Assembly (NCBI GenBank): GCA_021647905.1
Contig: JAKITW010000014.1
Coordinates: forward strand, 1-46,465
Origin: Desulfobacterales bacterium
Lineage (GTDB): Bacteria > Desulfobacterota > Desulfobulbia > Desulfobulbales > BM004
DNA: 46,465 bases
Reading direction: 5' to 3'
The translations under genes were made by a program, and so were the position numbers. The first letter of the stretch is position 1; the number at the start of each line of letters is the position of its first letter. Below are positions 1-8,505 of the stretch, piece after piece. The notes below the pieces were generated by a model. The model saw nothing but the letters and a program-made list of their open reading frames with translations. It ran no database searches and was not told the DNA's origin.

Positions 1-33
1 GCGCGGGTGTGCGGGGTGAGGGGTCGCGGGTCG

Positions 34-94
34 GGGGTCAGGGGTCAGGGGTCAGGGGTCAGAGTAAATTATAAATTTTGACTTATTGTCAGGC
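34..94. repeat. Tandem GGGGTCA heptamers with conserved tail (left copy)
   Basis: Four exact GGGGTCA units run from 34 to 61, preceded by decayed G-rich units from base 1. They are followed by a 33-base AT-rich tail ending ..GACTTATTGTCAGGC at 94. The same arrangement, with seven units and one base change in the tail, closes the window at 46384-46465. The repeat lies beyond the 3' end of the formate dehydrogenase gene, past its terminator. Its function is unknown. Confidence 0.9.
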
Positions 95-97
95 CAC

Positions 98-138
98 AAA
101 AAAAGGCCGCCCGGGGTTGATCCCCGGGCGGCCTTTTT
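98..138 (-). terminator. Rho-independent terminator downstream of fdhA
   Basis: A perfect 12-bp stem (GGCCGCCCGGGG at 105-116 and its complement at 122-133) encloses a 5-base loop. It is flanked by A7 on the left and T5 on the right, so it can work in both directions. On the minus strand the U-run is the complement of 98-104. It lies about 20 bases past the fdhA stop. Confidence 0.9.
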
Positions 139-158
139 GAATATGATTAAAACGCAAC

Positions 159-3100
159 TCAGGTCTTCTTGATCTTGACCGCGCATATCTTGAGTTCGGG
201 GATGCCGCAATCCGGGTCCGTCGCCGGGTTGGTCAGCTGGTTGGTGGGGGTTTCGCTAAAGTGGAAGGTCATGAAGACCACCCCCCTGGGGGACTTGTCG
301 GTGATCCGGGTCCGGGCCGTGACCTCGCCCCGCCGCGACAGGACCACCACCACCTCGCCATCCTCGATCCCGAGACCAACGGCGTCCTCCGGGTTGATCT
401 CCACAAACTCCTGATTAACGATATTGCGCAGTACCTCACATCTCCGGGTCATGCTTCCGGTGTGATAATGGTAGAGGTTGCGGCCGGTGGTCAGGATAAA
501 GGGATACTCCTCGTCAACAAGCTCCAGGGCGGGCCGGTAGGCCAGGGGGATGAACCTGCCCCGGCCGCGCGGAAAGCCGTTGGCATGCAGATACCGGGTG
601 CCTGGATGATCGGTATCCGGACAGGGCCACTGCAGGCTGCCCTGCTCCAGCCGCTGGTAGTTGATGCCGCCATAGGACGGCACCAGGCTGCTGATCTCGT
701 CCATGATCTCGGCGGGATGGTTGAAATCAAAACCGTCCGCGCCCATCCGCTGGGCAATCTGGCAGATAATCTGCCAGTCGGCCTTGATCTCGCCGGCCGG
801 GTTGACCGCCTTGCGGATCCTCTGGGCCCGCCGCTCGGTATTGGCAAACACCCCGTCTTTCTCATAGCTGCAGGCCGCGGGCAGGACCACGTGGGCAAGC
901 TGGGCGGTCTCGGTCAGGAAGAGATCCTGGACAATCAGCAGGTCAAGGCTTTTCAGGCATTTTTCCACATGGTTGGCGTCCGGGTCGCTCAACACCGGAT
1001 TCTCGCCCATGATATAAACGGCCTTTAATGTTCCCGCATCAACCGCCGGCCACATCCTGGTCAGGGTCAACCCCGGGGTCTCGGGCAGCCGCACGCCCCA
1101 GCCCTGTTCGAACCGCTGCCGCGCCGCGAGATCAGCGACCTGCTGGTAGCCGGGATAGTAAATGGGCAGTCCCCCCATATCGCAGGCCCCCTGGACATTG
1201 TTCTGGCCGCGCAGGGGATTGACCCCGGAGGAGGGCTTGCCGATGTTGCCGGTGAGCATGGCCAGGTTGGAAATGGCCTTGACATTGTCGGTGCCCTTGG
1301 AGTGCTGGGTGATACCCATGGCGTAAAGGATCGTTCCCGGTCCCTCGCTGGCGTAGATCCGGGCCGCCTCGACGATCTTATCACCATCCACCCCGGTGAG
1401 CGCGGCAACCTCGGCCAGGCCGAAGCCGGCCAGGGATTGCCTGAACTCCTCGAAATTCTCGCAGCGGCTGTCAATGAAATCCCGGTCCAGCAGCCCCTGG
1501 TCAACTATCACCCGGGCCATGCCCATCAGGAGCGGCACGTCGGTGCCGGGGTTGAGACGGAGCCAGAGGTGGGCATGGGTGCAGAGCCCGACCCGGCGGG
1601 GGTTGATAACGATCAGCTTGCCGCGGTTCTTTACCGCCCGGAGCACCTGGTGATAGATGATCGGGTGATTCTCCGCCGTATTGGAGCCAATGACCATCAC
1701 CACCCTGGCCTCGCCGATCTCATCAATGGAGTTGGTCATGGCGGCCGAACCGTAAGTTGTGACCAGACCGGTCACGGTTGGGGCGTGTCAGAGACGGGCG
1801 CAATGATCAATGGAGTTGGTCCCCATCACTGCGCGGGTAAACTTCTGCAGCAGGTAGTTGTCCTCGTTGGTGCAGCGGGCCGAGGCCAGGGCGGCGAATT
1901 GTTCGCCCTGGTTGTCCTTGAGTCTGTCGGCGATAAAGCCCAGGGCCTCGTACCAGGAAACCTTCCTGAAGGGGGCCTCGTTGCTCTCCCGGAGCAGGGG
2001 CTGGGTCAGTCGCTCCGGAGAGTTGTAGAAATCAAAGCCGAAACGGCCCTTGACACAGAGTTCGCCGTGGTTGGACGGGCCATGCGCATCGCCCTTGATC
2101 TCAAAGATGACGTTGTTCTTGGTATAGATCTCAGTGGCGCAGCCAGTGCCGCAATAGGTGCAGACCGAGTTGGTCATCTCGGCCTCGCCGGGCAGCAGCG
2201 GCAGCACCAGGTGATTCTTCATCAGGGTGCCGGTGGGACAGGCATCAACGCAGACCCCGCAGGATACACATTTATCATTAATGGTGATATCCTTGTCAGT
2301 AACCACCCCGTCCTCTTCCTTAAAGGACAGGGTTATCGCCCCGTAGGGACAGACCCGTTCGCAGCGATAGCAGAGGACGCACTTGTTGGCATCGATCCGG
2401 ATCGATGGATGATCGCTTTTTTCGTGGCACTGCAGCCTCTTGGCCGCAAGCTTGGCCGGCACCTTATGCTCAATGGCCAGGGGCCGCAGGGTACATTTGG
2501 ACAGACCGGTGCAGCCGCACTGCAAACATCTTTTGGCCTCCCTGACCGCCATTTCCACGGAAAAACCGGTTTCCACCTGGTCAAAGTCACGGATCCGTCG
2601 TTCCGGCGGCCGGGCCGGCATCGCCTCGGCCAGGGCAACGGAGGAGCCGGCAAAGTTGGCCATGTCCACGTCCTCGAACTTCTTGCCCTTGGAGAAATTA
2701 AGCCGGCCATCAGCCGGTTTGGGCACCGGGTTGCCGGTCATTTCCTTGTGAATGGCCTCGGCGGCGCGCCGGCCCGAATCCACTGCCTGGATCACGCTCC
2801 TGGCCCCGGTGGCCGCCTCGCCGCCGGCATAGATGCCCGGGACATTGGTGGCCATGGTGGAGGGATTGGCCTTGATCGCCTTTTTGGGGGACAGGTTCAA
2901 CCGGGCCTCGATCTCGCCAAAGCCGGCAAAGGCGCCGTCCGACATCTGGCCAAGGCCGTTGATCACCAGGTCGCCCTCCCAGATCAGGGACGAGCCCTCC
3001 ATGGGAATAGGTTTGCGCTTGCCCCGTTTATCCGGCTCGCTCAGCACGGTACGGGCGATCTCCATCCGCAGGCCACCGCTGTCGGTTTTGGCAAGGCCAA

Positions 3101-4304
3101 GCGGGGTCGCCATCATAAAGAACTGGACGCCCTCTTTTTCCGCCTCATCGATGTCCCGCTGTGAGGCGGGCATTTCAACCTTGGCCCGGGGATAAAGAAC
3201 CGTGACCTCAACATCCCCCAGACGGCGGGCGCTGCGAGCCGCATGGATGGAAATCTTGGTGCCGCCGATCACCATCACCTTGTGGCCGGCATTGATCCTT
3301 TCGCCGCTGTTGGCGCGCCGGAGAAAGGAGAGACCGTCCCAGATATGCGCCTTGCCGGGCACATCCAACTGGATCTGCCGGGCCATGCCGCAGGCGATAA
3401 AAATCGCCTCAAAGCCGTCGTTGCGCAGGTCGGCCAGGTTGAAATCACGGCCCCACTCCTTGCCGGTCCTGACCTGGACCCCCATACCGATGATGATCTC
3501 GATCTCGCGGTCCAGTTCGTAATCCGGCATCTTGAAATTGGGAATGCCGTAACGGGCCAATCCGCCCAAACGGGTATCAGCCTCAAAGAGATAGACCTCA
3601 TGTCCCAGCTTGCGGAGATAATAGGCGCAGGAAAGACCGGCCGGGCCGCCGCCGATAATGGCGACCTTGTGGCCGCTGGGCTCGCCCACCTCCTCGGTAA
3701 AGCCACCCTTGAGATTGGCCTGATCAACGGCAAAACGCTTGAGGTGGTTGATGGAGAGCGCTTCGTCGAGCAGGATCCGGCGGCAGCGGGTCTCGCAGAA
3801 ACGGGGACAGACCCGGCAGACAATGCCGGGCAGGGCGTTGCGCTCCTTGATCAACCGCAGGGCCGCCTCGAATTCACCCTTGGCAATCAGATTGATATAG
3901 CCCTGGACATTGATGCCGCCGGGGCAGGTAAGGGTGCAGGGGGCCTTGCAGTCGCCATAATGATGGCCGGCCAGTTCCTGCAGCCGCTTTTTGCGGTGCG
4001 CGGTCAACTCGGGGGTCTCGGTTTTGATCACCATTCCGGCGGCAACCGTGGTCCGGCAGGCCCGCTTCCGTTCCCCGTCCACCTCGACCAGACACATCAG
4101 GCAGGGCCGCGGCGAGTCTGGTTTTCCTTCCTGGTGGCAGAGGCGGGGAATATCAATGCCGACCTGGCCGGCCGCCTCGAGGATGGAGCAGCCAGCGGCA
4201 ACCCCGACCTCCCGGTCGTTTATCGTCACTGATACCAGCCCGCGGCCGGCAGCAATGGAACTGTTCTCTGTCATTGTTTCAGCCTTACGGTCAACTGTTG
4301 TCAC
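159..4304 (-). CDS. fdhA: Selenocysteine formate dehydrogenase catalytic subunit fused to FeS and FAD/NAD(P)-type domains
   Basis: Reversible formate/CO2 oxidoreductase with a Mo- or W-bis-pterin cofactor. The gene is read here as one 1381-residue protein. An in-frame UGA at 1790-1788 follows the residues IDHCARL and precedes HAPTVTG, exactly where selenocysteine sits in E. coli FdhF, so residue 839 is taken as Sec. Order of domains: 2Fe-2S ferredoxin (Cys56, 68, 71, 83); GltD-like FeS region (Cys119/123/127 and 163/166/170/174); FAD motif GGGPAG (218-223); two 4Fe-4S ferredoxin motifs before residue 700; the CTYCGTGC cluster motif from Cys715; then the molybdopterin oxidoreductase body. In the second dinucleotide motif the usual GGGNxA is replaced by GGTKIS. 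The fused flavin module suggests coupling to NAD(P)H or ferredoxin; this is inference. No partner subunit is in the window. Ordinary gene callers would split it at 1788. The start ATG at 4304 was not tested against the internal Met at residue 11. Confidence 0.9.
1750..1790 (-). promoter_or_regulatory. Bacterial SECIS element of fdhA
   Basis: Just after the UGA (complement of 1788-1790) the mRNA can form a perfect 6-bp hairpin GTGACC-GGTCT-GGTCAC (complement of 1759-1775). The apical GGUCU begins 22 bases from the U of UGA. As recalled, E. coli fdhF also has GGUCU at that spacing. This is the expected SelB binding site for selenocysteine insertion. Confidence 0.88.
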
Positions 4305-4608
4305 ACATTAAGCAGATATTTCCGAAACCCGTCCCAGCGCCTATGAAAACAGGCTCCTTTCTTTAAGAAAACAGGAAGTTGGGAGGGGGAGGAACGGAAG
4401 ACAGACTGCCGGATATTGATGCAACCCATGCCGGGCAGATTGGAACAACTGGTCCGGAGACCGCAATGTTGTCCAGATGGTACGTCCTGTTAATGCGTAC
4501 TCATAAAAGTATATATTTTGCCTGTTATCTCTATACGATCAACCGATTATAGTCAATAGATTTTCTGGCCGGGCCTCCTCCAAAACAGCGGCCGGAATCC
4601 TGCTTTCA

Positions 4609-4716
4609 GCACCTGGGGTAGAGCAAAAATCACCCGCCGGACTCCGGGTTGCCTCCTGCCTGGCAAGCGCTTGCCGGCTGCCGGAGAGGTGTCTGTCCGG
4701 CAGCCGGCCCTTTATC
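4609..4716 (+). promoter_or_regulatory. Strong hairpin and candidate structured leader upstream of tupA (possible Moco/Tuco-type riboswitch)
   Basis: Seen directly: a perfect 13-bp inverted repeat (4673-4685 and 4696-4708, 10-base loop) followed by a pyrimidine-rich run, like a terminator. The upstream segment can form competing pairs: GGCAAGCGCTTGCC at 4662-4675, CTCCGG at 4642-4647 with CCGGAG at 4681-4686, and CACCT at 4610-4614 with AGGTG at 4687-4691. GCACCTGGG, GCCTCC and GGAGAGGTGT resemble pieces of the molybdenum-cofactor riboswitch recalled from E. coli moaA. The position next to tungstate transport and formate dehydrogenase genes fits. The riboswitch identity is inference and weak, because a sigma70-like promoter lies between this structure and tupA. 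Confidence 0.35.
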
Positions 4717-4774
4717 CATCTTTACCATTGTTCTGGTTATGTTAAGCAGGTATAAGAAAGTATAAGTATCCCGG

Positions 4775-4804
4775 TTGACATCTTCCAACCCACCCGGGTA
4801 AATA
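4775..4804 (+). promoter_or_regulatory. Sigma70-type promoter candidate for tupABC
   Basis: TTGACA at 4775-4780 and TAAATA at 4799-4804 are separated by 18 bases, about 100 bases before the tupA start. The rest of the 4305-4904 spacer shows no open reading frame I would support. It holds the hairpin described at 4609-4716 and an AT-rich stretch near 4495-4565 that probably carries the divergent fdhA promoter. Confidence 0.4.
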
Positions 4805-4904
4805 ATGCCCTCGGCAAAACGCGCTTACCCGGCAGCCATGGAGTCTTTGCCCATGAATCCCGCGGAATCATTTCGCGGCTACGGAAAAAAGCACAATACA
4901 AAAA

Positions 4905-5798
4905 ATGAAAAAACTATTGGTTACATATCTCGGCCTGACGCTCCTGGGCCTGATGATTAACGGACCGGTAACAGCAGCCGACAAGATCCTCACCATGTCC
5001 ACCACCACCTCAACCCAGGCCTCGGGGCTGCTCGACCGGCTCCTGCCGGAGTTTGAAAAAGATACCGGCATCAAGGTCAAGGTGATTGCCAAGGGGACCG
5101 GCGCCGCCATCCGCGACGGCATGGACGGCAACGTGGATATCATTTTTGTCCATGCCAAAAACCGGGAGGAGGAGTTTGTCGTCCGGGGTTTCGGCACCAG
5201 GCGGTATGCGGTGATGCACAACGATTTCCTGATCATCGGCCCGGCAAACGACCCGGCCGGAATCAAGGGGATGAAAAATGCCGCCGCGGCCCTGGGAAAG
5301 ATCGCTACGGCCCGGGCCCTTTTCATCTCCCGGGGCGACGATTCCGGCACCCATACCAAGGAGCAGCAACTCTGGCGCGCTTCCGGAGTCAGGCTGGCCG
5401 AACAGCATCAAACCATCGTCAAAAAGGGCAAAGAGAAAAAAATAACCTCTCAGCGGCCGGCCGGTTCCAACGGCTGGTACCTGTCCATCGGCCAGGGCAT
5501 GGGCAAGACCGCCACCTTTGCCGATGAGAAGCAGGCCTACACCCTGATCGACCGGGGCACCTACATCAAGTACAGGTACGGCCGGACCCCGGCCATCGAC
5601 CTGGTCCCCCTGGTTGAAGGGGACCCGGCCCTGGCCAACCCCTACGGGATCATCCCGGTCGATCCGGCCCGGCATCCCCATGTGGATTACGATCTGGCCG
5701 AGCGCTTCGCCCGCTGGATCACCTCGTCCCGGGGCCAGAAGCTGATCAACAACTACCGGTTGATCGGCAGGCAGCTCTTTTATCCGGACGCAAGATAA
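4905..5798 (+). CDS. tupA: Tungstate ABC transporter substrate-binding protein
   Basis: Periplasmic binding protein of 297 residues that captures tungstate for the TupBC importer. An N-terminal signal peptide (MKKLL, then a hydrophobic stretch, cut near AxA at about residue 25) precedes the mature chain. The TTTSTQASGLLD segment holds the TTTS oxyanion-binding motif typical of TupA rather than ModA, and GTGAA, VHAKNREEEFV and NDFLIIGP are family hallmarks. It is first of three genes, tupA-tupB-tupC. Tungstate supply fits the nearby formate dehydrogenase, which in such anaerobes may carry tungsten. No strong ribosome site precedes the ATG. Confidence 0.93.
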   Translation: MKKLLVTYLGLTLLGLMINGPVTAADKILTMSTTTSTQASGLLDRLLPEFEKDTGIKVKVIAKGTGAAIRDGMDGNVDIIFVHAKNREEEFVVRGFGTRRYAVMHNDFLIIGPANDPAGIKGMKNAAAALGKIATARALFISRGDDSGTHTKEQQLWRASGVRLAEQHQTIVKKGKEKKITSQRPAGSNGWYLSIGQGMGKTATFADEKQAYTLIDRGTYIKYRYGRTPAIDLVPLVEGDPALANPYGIIPVDPARHPHVDYDLAERFARWITSSRGQKLINNYRLIGRQLFYPDAR

Positions 5799-5877
5799 AA
5801 AAACTTTGCAGACCCGGCGGCCCGGCCTGAGATTCCGCATTGCCGAATGACCGCCGATCAAGCCGCGAACCGAGCCC

Positions 5878-6582
5878 ATGGACCTTCTCCTTGACAGTCT
5901 GGCATCCGCTGTTCATCTGCTCCTGTCCCTGGATTCCGAGCTTTTCATCATCGTCGGGGTCTCTGTCTGGGTAAGCTGCAGTTCAACGGTCATTGCCTCG
6001 CTGATCGGCCTTCCCCTTGCCTCCCTGATCGCCTTTTCCACCTTTCCGGGCAAGCGGCTGACCATCACCTGCCTGAACACCCTGCTGGCCATGCCCACAG
6101 TGGTTATCGGACTGCTGGTCTATTCCTTTATCTCCCGCCGGGGCATCCTCGGCCCCATGGAACTGCTCTACACCCGGAAGGCGATTATCATCGGCCAGGT
6201 GCTGCTGATCATCCCCCTGGTGACCACCCTGACCATTGCCGCCGTCAACCGGATCGACAAACGCTACCGCAATACCGCCCTGACCCTGGGCGCCAACCGG
6301 TTGCAGATGGCGCTGGTCATCTTTAAGGAGGCACGGTACGGGATCATCGCCGCAATCATTGCCGCCTTTGGCCGGGTGATCGCCGAGATCGGCATCTCGA
6401 TGATGCTGGGCGGCAATGTCCGGGGCTTTACCCGCACCATGACCACGGCCATGGCCCTTGAATACGACAAGGGCGAGTTCACCCTGGCGGTGGCCCTGGG
6501 AATCGTCCTGCTCAGTCTGGCCCTTGGCATTAATCTGCTGTTTCACTTTTTCCAGGGCAGGCTGCAATCCAATGCTGTATGA
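5878..6582 (+). CDS. tupB: Tungstate ABC transporter permease
   Basis: Inner-membrane permease of 234 residues with about five or six hydrophobic segments. The cytoplasmic coupling loop that contacts the ATPase is visible as the segment around TLGANRLQMALVIFKEAR, followed by GRVIAEIGISMMLGGN, a typical TupB/ModB-like signature. It lies 79 bases after tupA and overlaps the start of tupC by 11 bases, indicating translational coupling within one operon. Confidence 0.93.
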   Translation: MDLLLDSLASAVHLLLSLDSELFIIVGVSVWVSCSSTVIASLIGLPLASLIAFSTFPGKRLTITCLNTLLAMPTVVIGLLVYSFISRRGILGPMELLYTRKAIIIGQVLLIIPLVTTLTIAAVNRIDKRYRNTALTLGANRLQMALVIFKEARYGIIAAIIAAFGRVIAEIGISMMLGGNVRGFTRTMTTAMALEYDKGEFTLAVALGIVLLSLALGINLLFHFFQGRLQSNAV

Positions 6583-7243
6583 ACTCTCCGGACTGACCCG
6601 GGTCTTTAACAGCCGGACTGTCCTCGACATCCCGGACCTCACCATGGAAAAGGGGCGGATCCATGCCCTGCTGGGGCCCAACGGTTCGGGCAAGACCACC
6701 CTGCTCAACCTGCTCGCCTTTCTCGACGCGCCGACCGCCGGGACCATCTCCTTCGGCTCCGGCCCGGTGCGTTTCACCGAGTCCTTTCTACTGCCCCTGC
6801 GGCGCCGGGTTGTGCTGGTTGATCAACACCCGATCCTCTTCACCGCGTCGGTGTACGCCAACCTCGAGTTCGGCTTGAAGATCCGCAGGATCAGGAAAGA
6901 GGTTCGCGATAAAAAGATCCGGGCCGCCCTGGAGATGGTCGATATGCAGGACTTCATCCATGCCCGGGGCCAGACCCTGTCCGGCGGCGAGACAAAAAGA
7001 ATCGCCCTGGCCCGGGCCCTGGTGCTTGAGCCGGAGGTGCTGCTCTGCGACGAACCCCTTGCCAATGTTGATGCCGGGAACCAGGAACGGATTCTGGCCA
7101 TCCTCGGCCGGATTAACACCCTGCAGCGGACATCGATAATATTCTCAAGCCATGACCAGCCCCTGGCCGAGCGGCTGGCCCGGAACAAACTCTATCTGGA
7201 TAACGGCCGCCTGGCCGCGAAGAGCGCCTCTCCCCCTTTCTGA
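6572..7243 (+). CDS. tupC: Tungstate ABC transporter ATP-binding protein
   Basis: ATPase of 223 residues that energises TupB. Motifs in order: Walker A GPNGSGKTT, Q-loop VDQHPILF, signature LSGGE, Walker B VLLCDEPLANVD, and the switch His in SSHD. The start is taken at ATG 6572 (MLYELSGL), inside the end of tupB. A longer in-frame extension to 6458 would only read tupB in another frame. It lacks the C-terminal molybdate-binding (TOBE) domain found in ModC, consistent with the Tup type. Confidence 0.93.
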   Translation: MLYELSGLTRVFNSRTVLDIPDLTMEKGRIHALLGPNGSGKTTLLNLLAFLDAPTAGTISFGSGPVRFTESFLLPLRRRVVLVDQHPILFTASVYANLEFGLKIRRIRKEVRDKKIRAALEMVDMQDFIHARGQTLSGGETKRIALARALVLEPEVLLCDEPLANVDAGNQERILAILGRINTLQRTSIIFSSHDQPLAERLARNKLYLDNGRLAAKSASPPF

Positions 7244-7291
7244 CCCGCCCGGTGGTTTCCGTAAATTTGTAGCCCCTGGTGAACGGTTACC

Positions 7292-7327
7292 TTGACAATC
7301 AGCAACAAAACATATAAATATATGTTT
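7292..7327 (+). promoter_or_regulatory. Promoter with overlapping palindromic operator of the ArsR-selenoprotein operon
   Basis: TTGACA (7292-7297), a 17-base spacer and TAAATA (7315-7320) make a near-consensus sigma70 promoter. A perfect palindrome, AAACATATA-AA-TATATGTTT (7308-7327), covers the -10 box. AT-rich inverted repeats of this kind are typical ArsR-family operators. Repressor binding here would block RNA polymerase, so autoregulation by the adjacent gene is the simple reading. Confidence 0.75.
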
Positions 7328-7401
7328 ATATGTTTTTAAACTTAATAGGGCCCGGGTTTGACGGAAACCCGGAGCATATTCTTCCACCCAAGGAGAAACC
7401 C

Positions 7402-7734
7402 TTGCGAAAAAAAACCGGGCAAGCAAAAAGCAAAGAGGTAAATCTCCAGGCCGCGGCCTTTCTGGCCAAGACCATGGCCGACGAAAACCGCCTGCGAATT
7501 ATTCAATCGTTGCACAAAGGCAAAAAACCGGTCTCCCGCATTGTCGAGGAACTGGGGATTTCCCAGCCCCTGGTATCCCATCACCTCAAGGAACTCAAGC
7601 GTTCGCTCCTGGTCAAGGTTGAACGGAACGGCCCCTTTATCAACTATGAACTGACCGACCAGCGGGTCACTGAAATACTCAGCGGCCTGAGCCGGCTGGC
7701 AACCGATCTACTCACCAACCGAACCACCTTTTAA
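7402..7734 (+). CDS. ArsR-family transcriptional regulator without cysteines
   Basis: Winged-helix repressor of 110 residues. The core LAKTMADENRLRIIQSL, then VSRIVEELGISQPLVSHHLKEL (recognition helix), is classic ArsR. The TTG at 7402 is chosen as start because AGGAG lies six bases before it. The upstream ATG at 7330 sits in the AT-rich operator region and has no ribosome site. No Cys is present, so the usual ArsR/SmtB thiol metal sites are absent and the signal is unknown. It is first in an operon with two UGA-containing genes and a TauE/SafE permease; the gap to the next gene is 20 bases. Confidence 0.88.
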   Translation: MRKKTGQAKSKEVNLQAAAFLAKTMADENRLRIIQSLHKGKKPVSRIVEELGISQPLVSHHLKELKRSLLVKVERNGPFINYELTDQRVTEILSGLSRLATDLLTNRTTF

Positions 7735-7754
7735 CGTCAAAGGGAGGAGTACCA

Positions 7755-8216
7755 ATGAAGGAACTTCTGCAGATAGTTGAAAAAATGGACCCAAAAGAGG
7801 CGATGACCGCGCTTGCCGGCGCCGTGTCCACCCTTTTCAAACATATTGACGAGAATGCCAAGCTTGACTTTGTTGTCTCCCTGATCGGTGATTCCGGCAA
7901 CGACAAGATATCGAGCATGGTCAATCTCTGACTGGCTGAATGCATGGACGAAGGTGTCGATCCAACGCGTATGTGCCAGAGCCTGGTGGACAAGGTGGCC
8001 CAATCCAGACAGCTGCAGGCGGTCACCGACCCGGAGATCCTGCCCCTGTTCGAGGACTGGTTCGAGGAGCTGGAAAACGAGGTGCTTTCCTTTGCCAGGG
8101 ATAATCATCCCGTAACCGCGAATGGCCTGGCCGAGGGTATCGGTTTGTCGCGCGCCGGGGCGCATTTTATGCTCAGCAAGCTCAAACGGGAAGGAAAAAT
8201 TCAAACAGGAGAATGA
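7755..8216 (+). CDS. Predicted novel selenoprotein with C-terminal winged-helix-like region
   Basis: Reading from ATG 7755, which has the strong ribosome site GGGAGGAG five to six bases before it, gives 58 codons and then an in-frame UGA at 7929. The same frame continues without break to a stop at 8216, 153 residues in all. A standard annotation would call either a 58-residue stub or a short gene from 7944. The UGA lies in the context MVNL-U-LAECMDEG, giving Sec59 with Cys63 four residues on and another Cys at 74. A SECIS-like hairpin follows. The N-terminal part is helical; residues about 113-150 (NHPVTANGLAEGIGLS.. LSKLKREGKI) resemble a winged helix. I do not recognise the family. It lies between an ArsR regulator and a thioredoxin-like selenoprotein, four bases upstream of the latter. 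A plain nonsense mutation is the alternative, but matching evidence in the next gene argues against it. Confidence 0.75.
7929..7964 (+). promoter_or_regulatory. SECIS-like hairpin of the first ArsR-operon selenoprotein
   Basis: After UGA 7929-7931, TGGACGA (7945-7951) pairs with TCG-A-TCCA (7957-7964, one bulged A at 7960), leaving the loop AGGUG. The GG of the loop is 25-26 bases from the start of the UGA. GG in the apical loop at this distance is the expected SelB recognition feature. Confidence 0.65.
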
Positions 8217-8220
8217 CGCC

Positions 8221-8505
8221 ATGTTGCTGGTACGCTTTTTTCTCAACGAACCGCAGGGGAAAACCTGACGCCATTTCGAGGAAATGCTGCCCAGGCTGGG
8301 CAAACGGTTTGACATCGATATTACGGTTATTTCAAAACCGCGCCACGAGTTCCAGTCGCTTGACCATGACGCCCTCGGCCTGCCAAGGGCGCCAGCGGTT
8401 ATGATCGGCGACCGGGTCATTGTGGCGGGCGCGGATATCAGCGAGGAACAGCTGGCGGCCGCGATAGGGTTGCAGCTTGCAGAGGCCGGGGACGGGCAGC
8501 CGTGA
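8221..8505 (+). CDS. Predicted thioredoxin-fold selenoprotein
   Basis: ATG 8221 follows AGGAGA by about eight bases and lies four bases after the previous stop. The frame has UGA at codon 16 (8266) and then stays open to 8505, giving 94 residues. The first strand MLLVRFFLNEPQGKT leads to Sec16 at the start of a helix (U-RHFEEMLPRLGKRF). LPRAPAVMIGDRVI has the Ala-Pro of a thioredoxin-fold cis-proline loop. Sec thus sits where glutaredoxin or thioredoxin active-site cysteines are, but without a CxxC partner, since the chain has no Cys. A redox or selenium/sulfur-transfer role is inferred. Its stop overlaps the GTG start of the permease (GTGA), so the two are translationally coupled. Truncation by a nonsense mutation is the alternative. 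Confidence 0.78.
8266..8302 (+). promoter_or_regulatory. SECIS-like hairpin of the thioredoxin-fold selenoprotein
   Basis: UGA 8266-8268 is followed by TGCCC-AGGCT-GGGCA (8288-8302), a perfect stem with an AGGCU loop whose GG is 29-30 bases from the UGA. The same AGGCU loop occurs after the UGA of the SelW-like gene at 30728. Confidence 0.72.

Noticed and set aside
1775-1790. fdhA as two genes or a nonsense pseudogene
   Set aside because: The UGA is at the conserved Sec position and is followed by a textbook SECIS hairpin.
1302-3164. Long open frame on the plus strand opposite fdhA
   Set aside because: High-GC shadow of the fdhA frame with no motif, no ribosome site and low-complexity composition.
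4658-4676. Sigma54-like sequence TGGCAAG..CTTGCC upstream of tupA
   Set aside because: The spacing is one base too short and the bases are better explained as a palindromic hairpin.
7330-7401. Upstream ATG start for the ArsR gene
   Set aside because: It overlaps the AT-rich operator region, lacks a ribosome site, and TTG 7402 has AGGAG at ideal spacing.
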